Below, one piece after another: positions 17,114 through 25,771 of a DNA stretch of 64,000 nt. Source of the DNA: CAXXOK01 sp963674895. GTDB lineage: Bacteria; Bacillota; Clostridia; Christensenellales; Aristaeellaceae. Position 1 is the stretch's first letter; each line of letters opens with the position of its first letter. The DNA is taken from contig CAXXCY010000003.1 of assembly GCA_963674895.2 (NCBI GenBank), forward strand, positions 1,178,001 to 1,242,000. Reading direction: 5' to 3'. The position numbers and the translations under genes were made by a program. Under the pieces are notes generated by a model that made no database searches, had not been told where the DNA came from, and was given only the letters and a program-made list of their open reading frames with translations.

Positions 17114-17592
17114 AAAACCGCCCCCATTCCAAACGCAATCAAAATCGCGAACACAAAGCTAAGCCCGTTGCGGACCACCGTAAATTTCAAGCCGAATTCC
17201 CGCCGCTCCAGCGGGAATGTGACAATGCCCACCATGGTCAGCGTGGTCAGGAACGCCACAGCGGGGACAATGCCAACGCCCGCGCTCACAAGCGTACCCA
17301 CCAGCGGGAAGGCGATAAACGCGGGGATCAGCGTTATCGTACCGAACGCGGCGGAAACTACGGTCGCCAGCAGCTGCGATTGCCTTGCGATAAACGCCGC
17401 GATGCTTGCGGGCGGCAAGACCGTTAAAATCCATCCGATCAGAAATATCACGGTCAGGATACTGCCGATCATTCCCTTTCCCAGCCCGAACGCCATTTTC
17501 AGCGCCTGTTTTGTTTTGCCTCTGTCTTTCATCCAGGAAACCACGAGAAACACCGCCGTGCCAAGCCACATTGCGATCGTCAGAAAATCCAT
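17110..17592 (-). CDS. DUF318/ArsP-like permease, other half
   Basis: A 160-residue membrane protein with about four to five helices. The segment LIPAFIAFPLVGTLVSAGVG (about residues 88-107) resembles the helical hairpin of the partner protein and of DUF318 permeases. A short KDRGKTKQALK loop precedes it. ATG 17592 is preferred, six bases after GGGAGG, over an ATG two codons earlier. Translationally coupled to the ferredoxin-fused half, with which it probably assembles. Divergent from a Crp/Fnr regulator, its likely controller. Confidence 0.7.
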   Translation of the reverse strand: MDFLTIAMWLGTAVFLVVSWMKDRGKTKQALKMAFGLGKGMIGSILTVIFLIGWILTVLPPASIAAFIARQSQLLATVVSAAFGTITLIPAFIAFPLVGTLVSAGVGIVPAVAFLTTLTMVGIVTFPLERREFGLKFTVVRNGLSFVFAILIAFGMGAVL

Positions 17593-17648
17593 ACCCATCC
17601 TCCCATGCGCTTTTGCACACGATGATAGGCGACGCCAAAGCTGTTCCA

Positions 17649-17677
17649 TAGACACCAATGTTTCTTTCTGCTATGAT
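17649..17677 (+). promoter_or_regulatory. Promoter of the Crp/Fnr gene
   Basis: TAGACA (17649-17654), 17-base spacer, TATGAT (17672-17677), 22 bases before the ATG. It lies in the 106-base divergent region shared with the permease pair. No clear Fnr box (TTGAT-N4-ATCAA) is visible. Confidence 0.6.
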
Positions 17678-17698
17678 TGTCGCCGAGGTGTTGGGCAT

Positions 17699-18352
17699 AT
17701 GGTCCCGGAAGAGATACGGCGAATCCCGCTGCTCCAGGATATCGATCCCGCTGTTTTGGCACGCCATTACACGCAAAACACACTGCAAATCAAGCATTAC
17801 GCCAGGGAAGCGACGGTGCACCACCAGCACGAGCCCTGCACCGCGCTGGATGTCGTGCTGTCCGGCAGCCTGACGGCTTATTCCCTGTCGGAAAACGGCT
17901 CGGCCATGACCATGTTTACGTTCCGGAAGCACAGCATGATCGGCGCAAACCTACTGTTTGGGGAACAAAGCGCCTATCCGCTTACCATTTACAGCGCATC
18001 CGCCTGCACGCTGCTCCATATCAAACGGGAAGCCGTGCAGGATTTCCTGCACAGCTACGGTTTTACAATGCAATTCATCCAATCCCTGTCGATGAACTCA
18101 CAGGGCATGAACCGGAAAATCACCATGCTGGCGCAGCGGACACTTCGCGAAAACCTGCTGGATTACCTGCGCCAGCAATCGGCGGTGCAGCACACCAAAA
18201 GGATCGTCCTTCCCATCAGTAAAAAGCAGCTCGCCGACTATTTAGGCGTGCAGCGGCCCTCGCTGTTCCGGGAGCTGAAGCGGCTGAAGGACGAAGGAGT
18301 GATTGCGGTCAATAACCGTGCCGTCACGCTGCGGAAAACACCGGACGTTTAG
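17699..18352 (+). CDS. Crp/Fnr family transcriptional regulator
   Basis: A 217-residue protein. The N-terminal cyclic-nucleotide-like sensor domain covers about residues 15-135 (CTALDVVLSGSLTAYS, IGANLLFGEQ, YPLTIYSAS). The C-terminal helix-turn-helix (ISKKQLADYLGVQRPSLFRE, about 176-195) binds DNA. No N-terminal cysteine cluster is present, so it is not a classical oxygen-sensing Fnr; the effector is unknown. Start at ATG 17699 with GAGGTG upstream. It is divergent from the ferredoxin-permease pair and is the obvious candidate to regulate it. Confidence 0.88.
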   Translation: MVPEEIRRIPLLQDIDPAVLARHYTQNTLQIKHYAREATVHHQHEPCTALDVVLSGSLTAYSLSENGSAMTMFTFRKHSMIGANLLFGEQSAYPLTIYSASACTLLHIKREAVQDFLHSYGFTMQFIQSLSMNSQGMNRKITMLAQRTLRENLLDYLRQQSAVQHTKRIVLPISKKQLADYLGVQRPSLFRELKRLKDEGVIAVNNRAVTLRKTPDV

Positions 18353-18483
18353 GTTCACTGCATTTCTTATAAGCTTGTTTAAAAGAAAGACAAATGCGAT
18401 AGACGTTACAAGCGGAATTAATCCGATTTGCTACAGCATTTTTATACGTATCAGGTCAAAAAAGACATCATCTGGGATCCTTT

Positions 18484-20031
18484 TTACTCCCACTCGATGC
18501 TCGCCGGGGGCTTTGTCGTAATATCGTACAGCACGCGGTTGACGCCCTGCACCTCGCCGACGATGCGGGTGGCGATTTTGCCGAGGACGGCGTAGGGAAT
18601 CTCCGCAACGTCGGCGGTCATGAAGTCGTCGGTCGTCACGGCGCGGACGGCGACGGCATAGGCATAGGTGCGCTCGTCCCCCATCACGCCCACGCTCTTC
18701 GCGCCGGTAAGCACGGTGAAGTACTGGGAGATGCTCTGGTCAAGCCCGGCCTTTGCGATCTCGTCGCGGAGGATGAAATCGCTCTTGCGGACGATCTCCA
18801 CCTTTTCGGGCGTCAGCTCACCGATCACGCGGATCGCAAGGCCCGGACCGGGGAACGGCTGGCGTTTGACCAGGCTTTCCGGCAGGCCGAGGGCGACGCC
18901 GAGCTTTCTCACCTCGTCCTTGAACAGCATCCGCAGCGGCTCCACCAGGCTGGTAAAGCCCAGCTCCTGCGGCAGGCCGCCGACATTGTGGTGGCTCTTG
19001 ATCACCGCGCTGCCCTTTGTGCTGCCCGACTCGATCACGTCGGGATAGATGGTGCCCTGCGCGAAGAAATCGAGCTTGCCGAGCTTGCCGGCCTCCTGTT
19101 TGAACACATCCACGAAGTTCCTGCCGATAATCTTGCGCTTCTGCTCGGGATCGGTGATACCCGCAAGCTCCTTGAAAAACTGCCCGCTTGCGTTTGCGTG
19201 CACGAGCTTGACGGGGAAGGTTTTGGTAAACACCTCCACCACCTGGTCGCTTTCCCCCTGCCGCATGAAGCCGTGATCGACGTATACGCAGGTCAGGCGG
19301 CTGCCGATGGCGCGGTGCAAAAGCGCCGCGGCCACCGAGGAATCCACGCCGCCGCTTAAGCCCAGCAGCACCGTGCCGGTTTCCCCGACCTGTTCCCGGA
19401 TCTGGCGGACGGCAATCTCCGCGTAGGCTTCCATGTTCCAATCGCCGGATAGGCCGCAGATATCAAACAGGAAGTTTTGAAGGATCCGGCGCCCCTCCTC
19501 GGTGTGCGTGACTTCGGGGTGAAACTGCACGCCGTAGATCTTTTTCTCCTCATTCACCATCGCGGCAAACCGGCAGCTGCCGGTATGCGCAATGGGCTGA
19601 TAGCCTTCCGGAAGGCCCGTGACCTGTATGGTATGGCTCATCCAGCACTGGCTGCTTTCCTTGAGCCCCTTCAAAAGCCCCGAGTCCCGCCGGTCCATGC
19701 CGACCGTCGTACGCCCGTACTCGCGCAGCTCGCAGGCCGCCACTTCCCCATCCAGCAGGTACGCGATCAGCTGCATCCCGTAGCAAATCCCGAGCACGGG
19801 GATACCCAGATCAAAAACCGCCTTGTCATACTTCGGCGCGTCCTCCGCCAAAACGCTCGCGGGTCCGCCGGACAGGATGATTCCCCTGGGCTGTTTCGCC
19901 TTCACCTCTTCGATGTCCGCCGTGTAGGGCAGCACCTCGGAAAACACGCCGCACTCGCGGACGCGGCGGGCGATCAGCTGCGTATACTGGGCCCCGAAAT
20001 CCAAAATCACAACACATTCCGGTTTCTGCAT
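18484..20031 (-). CDS. guaA: GMP synthase (glutamine-hydrolysing)
   Basis: A 515-residue cytoplasmic enzyme that aminates XMP to GMP with glutamine and ATP. The class I glutamine amidotransferase domain (1-190) has the nucleophile C83 in GICYGMQ and the catalytic His-Glu in QFHPEVTHTEEG. The ATP pyrophosphatase domain follows with the PP-loop LSGGVDSS, then the dimerisation domain ending in ITTKPPASIEWE, the standard GuaA C-terminus. ATG 20031 follows GAAGGAGG; the frame stays open further upstream but lacks family sequence there. Together with xpt and the nucleoside importer it rounds out purine functions in the region. Confidence 0.97.
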   Translation of the reverse strand: MQKPECVVILDFGAQYTQLIARRVRECGVFSEVLPYTADIEEVKAKQPRGIILSGGPASVLAEDAPKYDKAVFDLGIPVLGICYGMQLIAYLLDGEVAACELREYGRTTVGMDRRDSGLLKGLKESSQCWMSHTIQVTGLPEGYQPIAHTGSCRFAAMVNEEKKIYGVQFHPEVTHTEEGRRILQNFLFDICGLSGDWNMEAYAEIAVRQIREQVGETGTVLLGLSGGVDSSVAAALLHRAIGSRLTCVYVDHGFMRQGESDQVVEVFTKTFPVKLVHANASGQFFKELAGITDPEQKRKIIGRNFVDVFKQEAGKLGKLDFFAQGTIYPDVIESGSTKGSAVIKSHHNVGGLPQELGFTSLVEPLRMLFKDEVRKLGVALGLPESLVKRQPFPGPGLAIRVIGELTPEKVEIVRKSDFILRDEIAKAGLDQSISQYFTVLTGAKSVGVMGDERTYAYAVAVRAVTTDDFMTADVAEIPYAVLGKIATRIVGEVQGVNRVLYDITTKPPASIEWE

Positions 20032-20127
20032 GGGCGCCTCCTTCAATCCGTCGGGATACCCTAGATTGTGCCACAAACGCCGCGTCGCCGCAAGAGGGTT
20101 ATTCCCGCCGCCCGCGCGGATACTCTG

Positions 20128-20156
20128 TTGACGTACGCCCGCCGTACGGGTATAAT
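20128..20156 (+). promoter_or_regulatory. Strong promoter upstream of small membrane protein and secDF
   Basis: TTGACG (20128-20133), 17-base spacer, consensus TATAAT (20151-20156). The spacer contains an inverted repeat GTACG-N5-CGTAC, a possible operator. Confidence 0.75.
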
Positions 20157-20190
20157 ATGCACAGTTTATTTTGCGGAAAGGGGCATACGC

Positions 20191-20535
20191 ATGAGCCGCC
20201 GCCTGTTCATCTGTCTGGTTGCGCTGTTTTGCTTTTTCGGCGCGCTGCTTTTGCTGTCCGCCCTGATGGACCACCCCGCCGCCGGGGACGCCGTGGCGGA
20301 AGAACCGCCCGTTGCGCACAGCATTACGGCGTTCGTCAGCATGCCGCCCACCCCCACGTCCGCCATCGCCGTGTCCGCTGTTTCCTGGCTGCGTATCGCG
20401 GCGCTTTTTGCGTTCGTGATTTTGTGTATCCCCAGGCTGCAATGCACCTGCGACGCCAACGGACGCGTGCTTCGCAAGCGCCGTTACGTGCGCAGTTTTC
20501 ACCTCGTATTCAAGCAGGAAGTCGCCTGCGCCTGA
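20191..20535 (+). CDS. Small membrane protein, unknown function
   Basis: A 114-residue protein with two hydrophobic helices (about residues 4-26 and 63-80), a proline-rich segment between them predicted outside the membrane, and a basic cytoplasmic tail (RLQCTCDANGRVLRKRRYVR). GGAAAGGGG precedes the ATG and a consensus promoter lies 28 bases upstream. No family recognised. Its position just ahead of secD on the same strand may make it part of the same transcript, but no functional link to Sec can be claimed. Confidence 0.65.
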   Translation: MSRRLFICLVALFCFFGALLLLSALMDHPAAGDAVAEEPPVAHSITAFVSMPPTPTSAIAVSAVSWLRIAALFAFVILCIPRLQCTCDANGRVLRKRRYVRSFHLVFKQEVACA

Positions 20536-20626
20536 TCCAAAGCGCCATATCGCCATACGAAAGCAAGCATGCCGCGCAAGCTCCCGTTTTGGCATGCTCG
20601 AATAAAGAAAGGAAGAGACAATCACC

Positions 20627-21997
20627 ATGAAAGTCAACAACCGCCGACGGGTGAAGCTCACCAAGCGCACGGTTTCGATCATCGCGCTGGGCATCCTGCT
20701 CGTCGTCACCGTGTTTGCCGGGTATGTGGGCCTCAACGGCATGAACATGGACAGCCGAGGTCTGTATAAGCTGCTGCCCTGGATACCCAAGACAAACGTC
20801 GACAAGGAAACCTGGCCCGCTTCCATTCCGCTGGGTCTGGACCTGCAGGGCGGCGTATTCGTGGAATACGAAGCCTCCATGTCCGACGAGCTGAAATCGG
20901 AAGGCTATAATTTCAACGTCCTATTGCAAAACACGATGGATATCATCGCACGCCGCCTGAGCGACAAGGGCTTTACGGAGGCCACCGTATCCAAGCTCGG
21001 CACGGCGGGTATCCGTGTGGAAATTCCGGAAGTCACCGATCCGTCCGCGGTGCTGGATTTGATCGGCTCCCCGGCAAGGCTTGAGTTTCTGGACTACGAA
21101 GGCAACGTGTTTCTGGAAGGCCGTTACCTGAAAACCGCCACCCGCACCGTGGATGAAAACTCCAAGCCCGCCATCAGCTTCTCCCTGACCAACGAGGGCG
21201 CGGAGATTTTCGGCGATATGACCGCCAAATCCATCGGCAAGACCATCACCATCCAGCTTGACGGCGTTGAGCTGATGAGCCCGAAGGTCAGCTCCGCCAT
21301 TTACGGCGGCAATATCCTGGTAACGGGTTCGTTCACCGAGGATCAGGCCGATACCTACGCACTGCAGCTGCAAAGCGGCTCGCTGCCGCTGGACCTCAGG
21401 CAGGATAAGCTGGACACCGTATCGGCGACGCTGGGCGACGACGCGCTGGGCTCGTCCGTCAACGCTGCGATCATCGGCATCCTGCTGGTGATGATCATCA
21501 TGGTTGTGCGCTATCGCTTGTCGGGCCTGCTGGCCGACTGGGCGCTGTGCATCTATATTATTCTCCTGTTTCTGCTGATCGCGGTGGTGCCCGGCATCCA
21601 GCTTACGCTGCCCGGTATCGCCGGTATTATCCTGGGCATCGGCATGGCGGTCGACGCCAACGTCGTGATATTCGAGCGCGTCAAGGAAGAGGCGCTCGCC
21701 GGCCGGCCGATTATCCACGCGGTGCGCATCGGATTTAAAAACGCGATGAGCGCCGTGGTCGACGCCAACATCACCACCATCATCGCCGCCATCGTGCTGC
21801 TGTTTTTCGGCACAGGCTCGGTGCAGGGCTTCGCCACCACGCTGCTCTTGAGCGTAATCGCGTCCATGTTCACGGCCATCCTGGTGACCCGCTTCCTGCT
21901 GATCAACATGACGCGCATCGTGAAAAACCCCAAGCTGTATATGACCCCGAAGAAGCTCACGGCGCAAACAGCCGCTGCCGTAAAGGAGGCGAAGTAA
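20627..21997 (+). CDS. secD: Protein translocase subunit SecD
   Basis: A 456-residue RND-family membrane protein that helps SecYEG complete protein export using the proton gradient. One N-terminal helix (about residues 12-32) is followed by an extracytoplasmic domain with LGLDLQGGVFVEYE (about 67-80), the conserved SecD D1 motif. Five C-terminal helices include GIAGIILGIGMAVDANVVIFERVKEE (key residues D347, N349, E353 region), the hallmark of SecD/SecF. Located two bases from secF, so SecD and SecF are separate proteins here, unlike the fused form in Bacillus. Confidence 0.95.
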   Translation: MKVNNRRRVKLTKRTVSIIALGILLVVTVFAGYVGLNGMNMDSRGLYKLLPWIPKTNVDKETWPASIPLGLDLQGGVFVEYEASMSDELKSEGYNFNVLLQNTMDIIARRLSDKGFTEATVSKLGTAGIRVEIPEVTDPSAVLDLIGSPARLEFLDYEGNVFLEGRYLKTATRTVDENSKPAISFSLTNEGAEIFGDMTAKSIGKTITIQLDGVELMSPKVSSAIYGGNILVTGSFTEDQADTYALQLQSGSLPLDLRQDKLDTVSATLGDDALGSSVNAAIIGILLVMIIMVVRYRLSGLLADWALCIYIILLFLLIAVVPGIQLTLPGIAGIILGIGMAVDANVVIFERVKEEALAGRPIIHAVRIGFKNAMSAVVDANITTIIAAIVLLFFGTGSVQGFATTLLLSVIASMFTAILVTRFLLINMTRIVKNPKLYMTPKKLTAQTAAAVKEAK

Positions 21998-21998
21998 G

Positions 21999-22916
21999 AT
22001 GGTCATTAAAAACCGGATTAAAGTCTGCCTGATCATCTCCGCCGCCATCATGCTTACGGCACTTGTGATGACGTTTCTCGGATACGGCATCAATTTCGGC
22101 ATCGATTTCGCCGGCGGCCTGTCCATCGAGTACAACATGAATTCCACGTTCCTGCAAAGCGACGTGGAAGACGCGCTGCGCAACCAGGGCATTACGGACT
22201 ACAAAGTCGCCACCTCCGGCACGGAAGGTACGACGCTGAGTATCCGCATTCCCAAGCTTGATTCCAACGAGGAAATTCAGGATCTGCAGGCAGGCATCGA
22301 AGCGGAGCTGCTCCAGAAGTATCCCGATATGGATACCGAAAACGCGACGGCCAGCTACGTCGGCCCCACCGCAGGCGCGACGCTGATCAAAAACGCCATC
22401 CTGAGCGTCCTAATCGCCTCGGCGCTGATGCTGATCTACATCGCGTTCCGCTTCGACCTGTATTCGGGCATGGCGGCCGTTTTCGGGCTTCTGCACGACG
22501 TGTTCATCATGCTCAGCTTCATGGTGCTCCTGCGAAACGTGATTCAGATGAACTCGTCGTTCATCGCCGCGATGCTGACCATCGTCGGCTACTCCATCAA
22601 CAACACCATCGTGATCTTCGACAGGATCCGCGAAAACAACGCCAAGCCCGCCTACCACAGCCTCCCGCGCGACGAGATCGTCAATATTTCGATCTCCGAA
22701 AGCCTGGGCCGTACGGTGAATACGACGCTCACCACGCTGGTGACCATCGTATCGCTGTATGTGCTGGGTGTGGCGAGCATCCGCGAGTTCAGCCTGCCGA
22801 TTATCATCGGCATCATCTCAGGCCTCTACAGCGCCAATATGATCAACGGGTACGTTTGGGCGTTTTTGGAAGAACGGACCAAAACCCGCAAAAAAGCCAA
22901 CAAGCGGCGCAAGTAA
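21999..22916 (+). CDS. secF: Protein translocase subunit SecF
   Basis: A 305-residue partner of SecD. The first helix is followed by GINFGIDFAGGLSIEYN (about residues 29-45), matching the FGIDFxGG motif. The membrane half has YSINNTIVIFDRIREN (about 201-216), the SecF counterpart of the SecD proton-path motif. The ATG is two bases after the secD stop and uses AAGGAGG inside secD. A strong palindromic terminator follows, so secDF end the operon. Confidence 0.95.
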   Translation: MVIKNRIKVCLIISAAIMLTALVMTFLGYGINFGIDFAGGLSIEYNMNSTFLQSDVEDALRNQGITDYKVATSGTEGTTLSIRIPKLDSNEEIQDLQAGIEAELLQKYPDMDTENATASYVGPTAGATLIKNAILSVLIASALMLIYIAFRFDLYSGMAAVFGLLHDVFIMLSFMVLLRNVIQMNSSFIAAMLTIVGYSINNTIVIFDRIRENNAKPAYHSLPRDEIVNISISESLGRTVNTTLTTLVTIVSLYVLGVASIREFSLPIIIGIISGLYSANMINGYVWAFLEERTKTRKKANKRRK

Positions 22917-22925
22917 ACCATTGTG

Positions 22926-22965
22926 AAAAGAACAGCCGCGTGCTCGAGCACGCGGCTGTTCTTTT
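22926..22965. terminator. Perfect 40-base palindromic bidirectional terminator
   Basis: A 20-pair uninterrupted inverted repeat (22926-22945 with 22946-22965) with AAAA at one end and TTTT at the other. It lies between the converging secF and abrB genes and can terminate both. Confidence 0.9.
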
Positions 22966-23035
22966 CTTTATAGCGGTAAGCGCATGGGGAGCAGCCGCAC
23001 TGTGCTCCGGTGATGCAGCGGCCGGTCCGCCAAGC

Positions 23036-23281
23036 TTATTTCTTCCCGTTAAGCTCCCTGATGCATTTCTCACATACCAGTTTTTCCTTGAAAAGCCGCA
23101 CATTTCTCGCGTCGTTGCAAAAAACACAGGCCGGATGATATTTCTTCATGATAATCTTATCGCCTTCCGTAAATATCTCCAGCGTGTCATTGATGGCGAT
23201 ATCGAAGGTTTTCCGCAATTCGATCGGGATGACGACCCTTCCCAAGTTATCAAGTTTGCGAACAATGCCTGTTGATTTCAT
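23036..23281 (-). CDS. AbrB family transcriptional regulator
   Basis: An 81-residue regulator. The N-terminal swapped-hairpin AbrB domain is clear (STGIVRKLDNLGRVVIPIEL, residues 3-22, and LEIFTEGDKIIMKKY, about 34-48). The C-terminus has CVFC and CEKC pairs (about 52-55 and 70-73), the zinc-knuckle type common in clostridial AbrB/SpoVT relatives. GAGGAGG precedes the ATG. Members control the transition to stationary phase or sporulation; that role here is inferred from family. Confidence 0.93.
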   Translation of the reverse strand: MKSTGIVRKLDNLGRVVIPIELRKTFDIAINDTLEIFTEGDKIIMKKYHPACVFCNDARNVRLFKEKLVCEKCIRELNGKK

Positions 23282-23337
23282 GTACGCGCCTCCTCTTTAT
23301 AAATCTTGCTATTAAATAATGGAAGCATTCTCTGATT

Positions 23338-23366
23338 ATTCTACCAAATTCTTCATGGGATGTCAA
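23338..23366 (-). promoter_or_regulatory. Promoter of the abrB-like gene
   Basis: On the minus strand TTGACA (23366-23361), 17 bases, TAGAAT (23343-23338). The AT-rich flanks would suit autoregulation by an AbrB protein, though no operator can be proven. Confidence 0.7.
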
Positions 23367-23522
23367 CGAATTTCATTGCTAAGAAGATAGCAATGTCGAT
23401 ATCGACAGCAATCAATGCCAACGAACACAACCGTTTACAAGTTGTTCGCTGCCAATGGTCCATAATGTATAATGTGGCAATTCTGGTAAATTATGGGTGC
23501 ATTCAGCTCTGTAAGCACAGGA

Positions 23523-23550
23523 TTGACAAGCAAAGGAAATCCGTTATAAT
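23523..23550 (+). promoter_or_regulatory. Promoter of metG
   Basis: Consensus TTGACA (23523-23528) and TATAAT (23545-23550) with a 16-base spacer, just upstream of the T-box leader. The preceding 150 bases (23370-23520) hold nothing else I recognise. Confidence 0.8.
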
Positions 23551-23559
23551 TAATCTGCA

Positions 23560-23773
23560 ATGAACGGGAGAGTACCGGTGCGTACCTGCCATAGAGAGCC
23601 GCGGCCGGTGAAATGCGGCGCAGGAAACACGGGGAACATGGCCCGGGAGCATTCCTGCCCGATATGTAGGGCAGGACGGCAGGCGCCGTTACCGCAAGAA
23701 TGAAGCGAAAACCAAGGGTGGTACCGCGGGCAGAGCCCGCCCCTTCGAAACCGGAAGGCGGCGGCTTTTTTAT
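23560..23773 (+). promoter_or_regulatory. T-box riboswitch, methionine type
   Basis: The leader carries the T-box antiterminator core AAGGGTGGTACCGCG at 23714-23728. A terminator follows (stem around 23735-23765) with six T residues at 23766-23771. Upstream, stem I spans about 23565-23660. The likely specifier is ATG at 23638-23640 within GAACATGG, which fits methionine and the gene downstream. Uncharged tRNA-Met should stabilise the antiterminator and switch on metG. The specifier position was judged by eye. Confidence 0.88.
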
Positions 23774-23809
23774 ACGGCCGTTTGCGACAGATGATTAGGA
23801 GGTCAACCC

Positions 23810-25771
23810 ATGCCAAAGAAGGAAACATTCTACATCACCACGCCGATTTACTATCCCAGCGACAACCTGCACATCGGCCATGCCTATTGCAGCGTGGCCG
23901 CCGATACGATGGCGCGCTATAAAAAGCAGGAAGGCTGCGACGTGTACTTCGTCACCGGCACCGACGAGCACGGGCAGAAGATCGAGCGCAAGGCCATGGA
24001 CAAGGGCGTGTCCCCGCAGGCATACGTGGACGGGATCGTCGCGGGCATCAAGAAGCTGTGGGTGCTGATGGACGTGGAGTACGACGACTTTATCCGCACT
24101 ACCGACCGGCGCCATGTGGAATGCGTGCAGCGCGAGTTTAAGCAGCTATACGAGCAGGGCGACATCTACAAGGGCCAATATGAAGGCTGGTACTGTACGC
24201 CCTGCGAGACCTTTTTTACCGATCTGCAGCTTGTGGACGGCAAATGTCCGGACTGCGGCCGCCCCGTGGAAAAGACCACCGAGGAGGCGTATTTCCTCAA
24301 GCTCGGCAAGTATCAGGACTGGCTGATGCAATACATCGAGGACCATCCCGATTTCATCCAGCCCCCGTCCCGCAAAAACGAGATGGTGAACAACTTTCTA
24401 AAACCCGGCCTCAACGACCTGTGCGTCAGCCGCACGTCCGTCAAATGGGGCATCCCCGTGGATTTCGACCCCTCGCATACCGTATACGTATGGCTGGACG
24501 CGCTGAGCAACTACATCAGCGTTCTAGGATACGGCACGCCGGAAGATTCCCTCTTTCAGCACTATTGGCCCGCCGACATCCATCTGGTCGGGAAGGAAAT
24601 TATCCGCTTCCATACGATCATCTGGCCGATCATGCTCAAGGCGCTCGGCCTGCCGCTGCCCAAGCAGGTTTTCGGCCACGGCTGGCTGGTGCTGGACGGC
24701 ATGAAAATGTCCAAATCCCTGGGCAACGTGGTCGACCCCGTAGTTTTGTCCAACCGCTACGGGAGCGACGCCATCCGCTACTTCCTGATGCGGGAGATGC
24801 CCTTCGGTTCCGACGGGCAGTTCAGCTACGAAGCGCTTTTAAAGCGAATCAACGCCGATCTGGCCAACGATCTGGGCAACCTCCTAAGCCGGACCGTCGC
24901 GATGGTGGAGAAATACTTCGGCGGCGCCATTCCCGCGCCGAACGCCTATGAAGCGGCGGACGAGCGTCTGATCTCGCTGGCGCTGGAAACGCCCAGGAAG
25001 GTCAAGGCGCAGATGAACGAGCTGCAGTATTCCGCCGCGCTCGTGGATATCTGGGCCCTGGTCGGCGAGGCGAACCGCTATATCGACCTGACCGCGCCGT
25101 GGATCCTCTTTAAGACCGACGAAGGCCGGGAACGCCTGAAAGCCGTGATGTACGTGCTGTGCGAATGCCTGCGCTTCATCGCGGTGCTCATCGCGCCCAC
25201 AATGCCCCGGACGCCGGAGAAGATCTTTGCGCAGATCGGAATACACGACGCGGCGCTGCGGACGCTCGATTCGCTGGGCAGCTTCGGCAAAATCACAGCC
25301 GGAACGAAAGTCAATAAGGGCGACGCGCTGTTCCCCCGCATCGACGTGGACAAGGAGCTCAAGGATATCGTGCCGAGCAATCCCGCGCAAGCGGAGCCCG
25401 CCCCCGCCAAGCCCGCCGAAGCGCCCGATACGCCCTGCGAAATCACCATCGACGATTTCGGCAAGGTGCAGCTGTGCGTGGCGCGGGTGCTCGAAGCAGA
25501 AAAGGTGGAAAAAAGCGACAAGCTTCTAAAGCTCACGCTTTCTCTCGGGGAAGGCGAACCCCGGCGCACGGTATGCAGCGGTATCGCGAAATTTTACACG
25601 CCCGAAGAGATGGTCGGCAAGCAGGTGGTGCTCGTCAAAAACCTGAAGCCCGTCAAGCTCCGCGGCATCCTGTCGGAGGGCATGATCCTGTGCTCCTCGG
25701 ATAAGGACGATACGGTGCTGAAAATCGTATCGCCGGAAAGCGGCGCGGCGGACGGAGATACCGTTCGATGA
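23810..25771 (+). CDS. metG: Methionine--tRNA ligase
   Basis: A 653-residue class I aminoacyl-tRNA synthetase charging tRNA-Met. HIGH is at residues 21-24 and KMSKS near 298-302 (GMKMSKSLGNVV). The zinc-binding CTPC...CPDC pairs lie near 127-147. A linker leads to a C-terminal tRNA-binding domain (about 545-653) of the EMAP-II/Trbp111 type (FGKVQLCVARVLEAEKVEKS). Length matches long-form enzymes. A T-box leader controls it. Its stop overlaps the tatD start by four bases. Confidence 0.97.
   Translation: MPKKETFYITTPIYYPSDNLHIGHAYCSVAADTMARYKKQEGCDVYFVTGTDEHGQKIERKAMDKGVSPQAYVDGIVAGIKKLWVLMDVEYDDFIRTTDRRHVECVQREFKQLYEQGDIYKGQYEGWYCTPCETFFTDLQLVDGKCPDCGRPVEKTTEEAYFLKLGKYQDWLMQYIEDHPDFIQPPSRKNEMVNNFLKPGLNDLCVSRTSVKWGIPVDFDPSHTVYVWLDALSNYISVLGYGTPEDSLFQHYWPADIHLVGKEIIRFHTIIWPIMLKALGLPLPKQVFGHGWLVLDGMKMSKSLGNVVDPVVLSNRYGSDAIRYFLMREMPFGSDGQFSYEALLKRINADLANDLGNLLSRTVAMVEKYFGGAIPAPNAYEAADERLISLALETPRKVKAQMNELQYSAALVDIWALVGEANRYIDLTAPWILFKTDEGRERLKAVMYVLCECLRFIAVLIAPTMPRTPEKIFAQIGIHDAALRTLDSLGSFGKITAGTKVNKGDALFPRIDVDKELKDIVPSNPAQAEPAPAKPAEAPDTPCEITIDDFGKVQLCVARVLEAEKVEKSDKLLKLTLSLGEGEPRRTVCSGIAKFYTPEEMVGKQVVLVKNLKPVKLRGILSEGMILCSSDKDDTVLKIVSPESGAADGDTVR

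Noticed and set aside
20032..20880. N-terminal extension of guaA
   Set aside because: The frame stays open upstream of ATG 20031, but it crosses the divergent small gene and secD start and contains no family sequence; GAAGGAGG supports the internal ATG.
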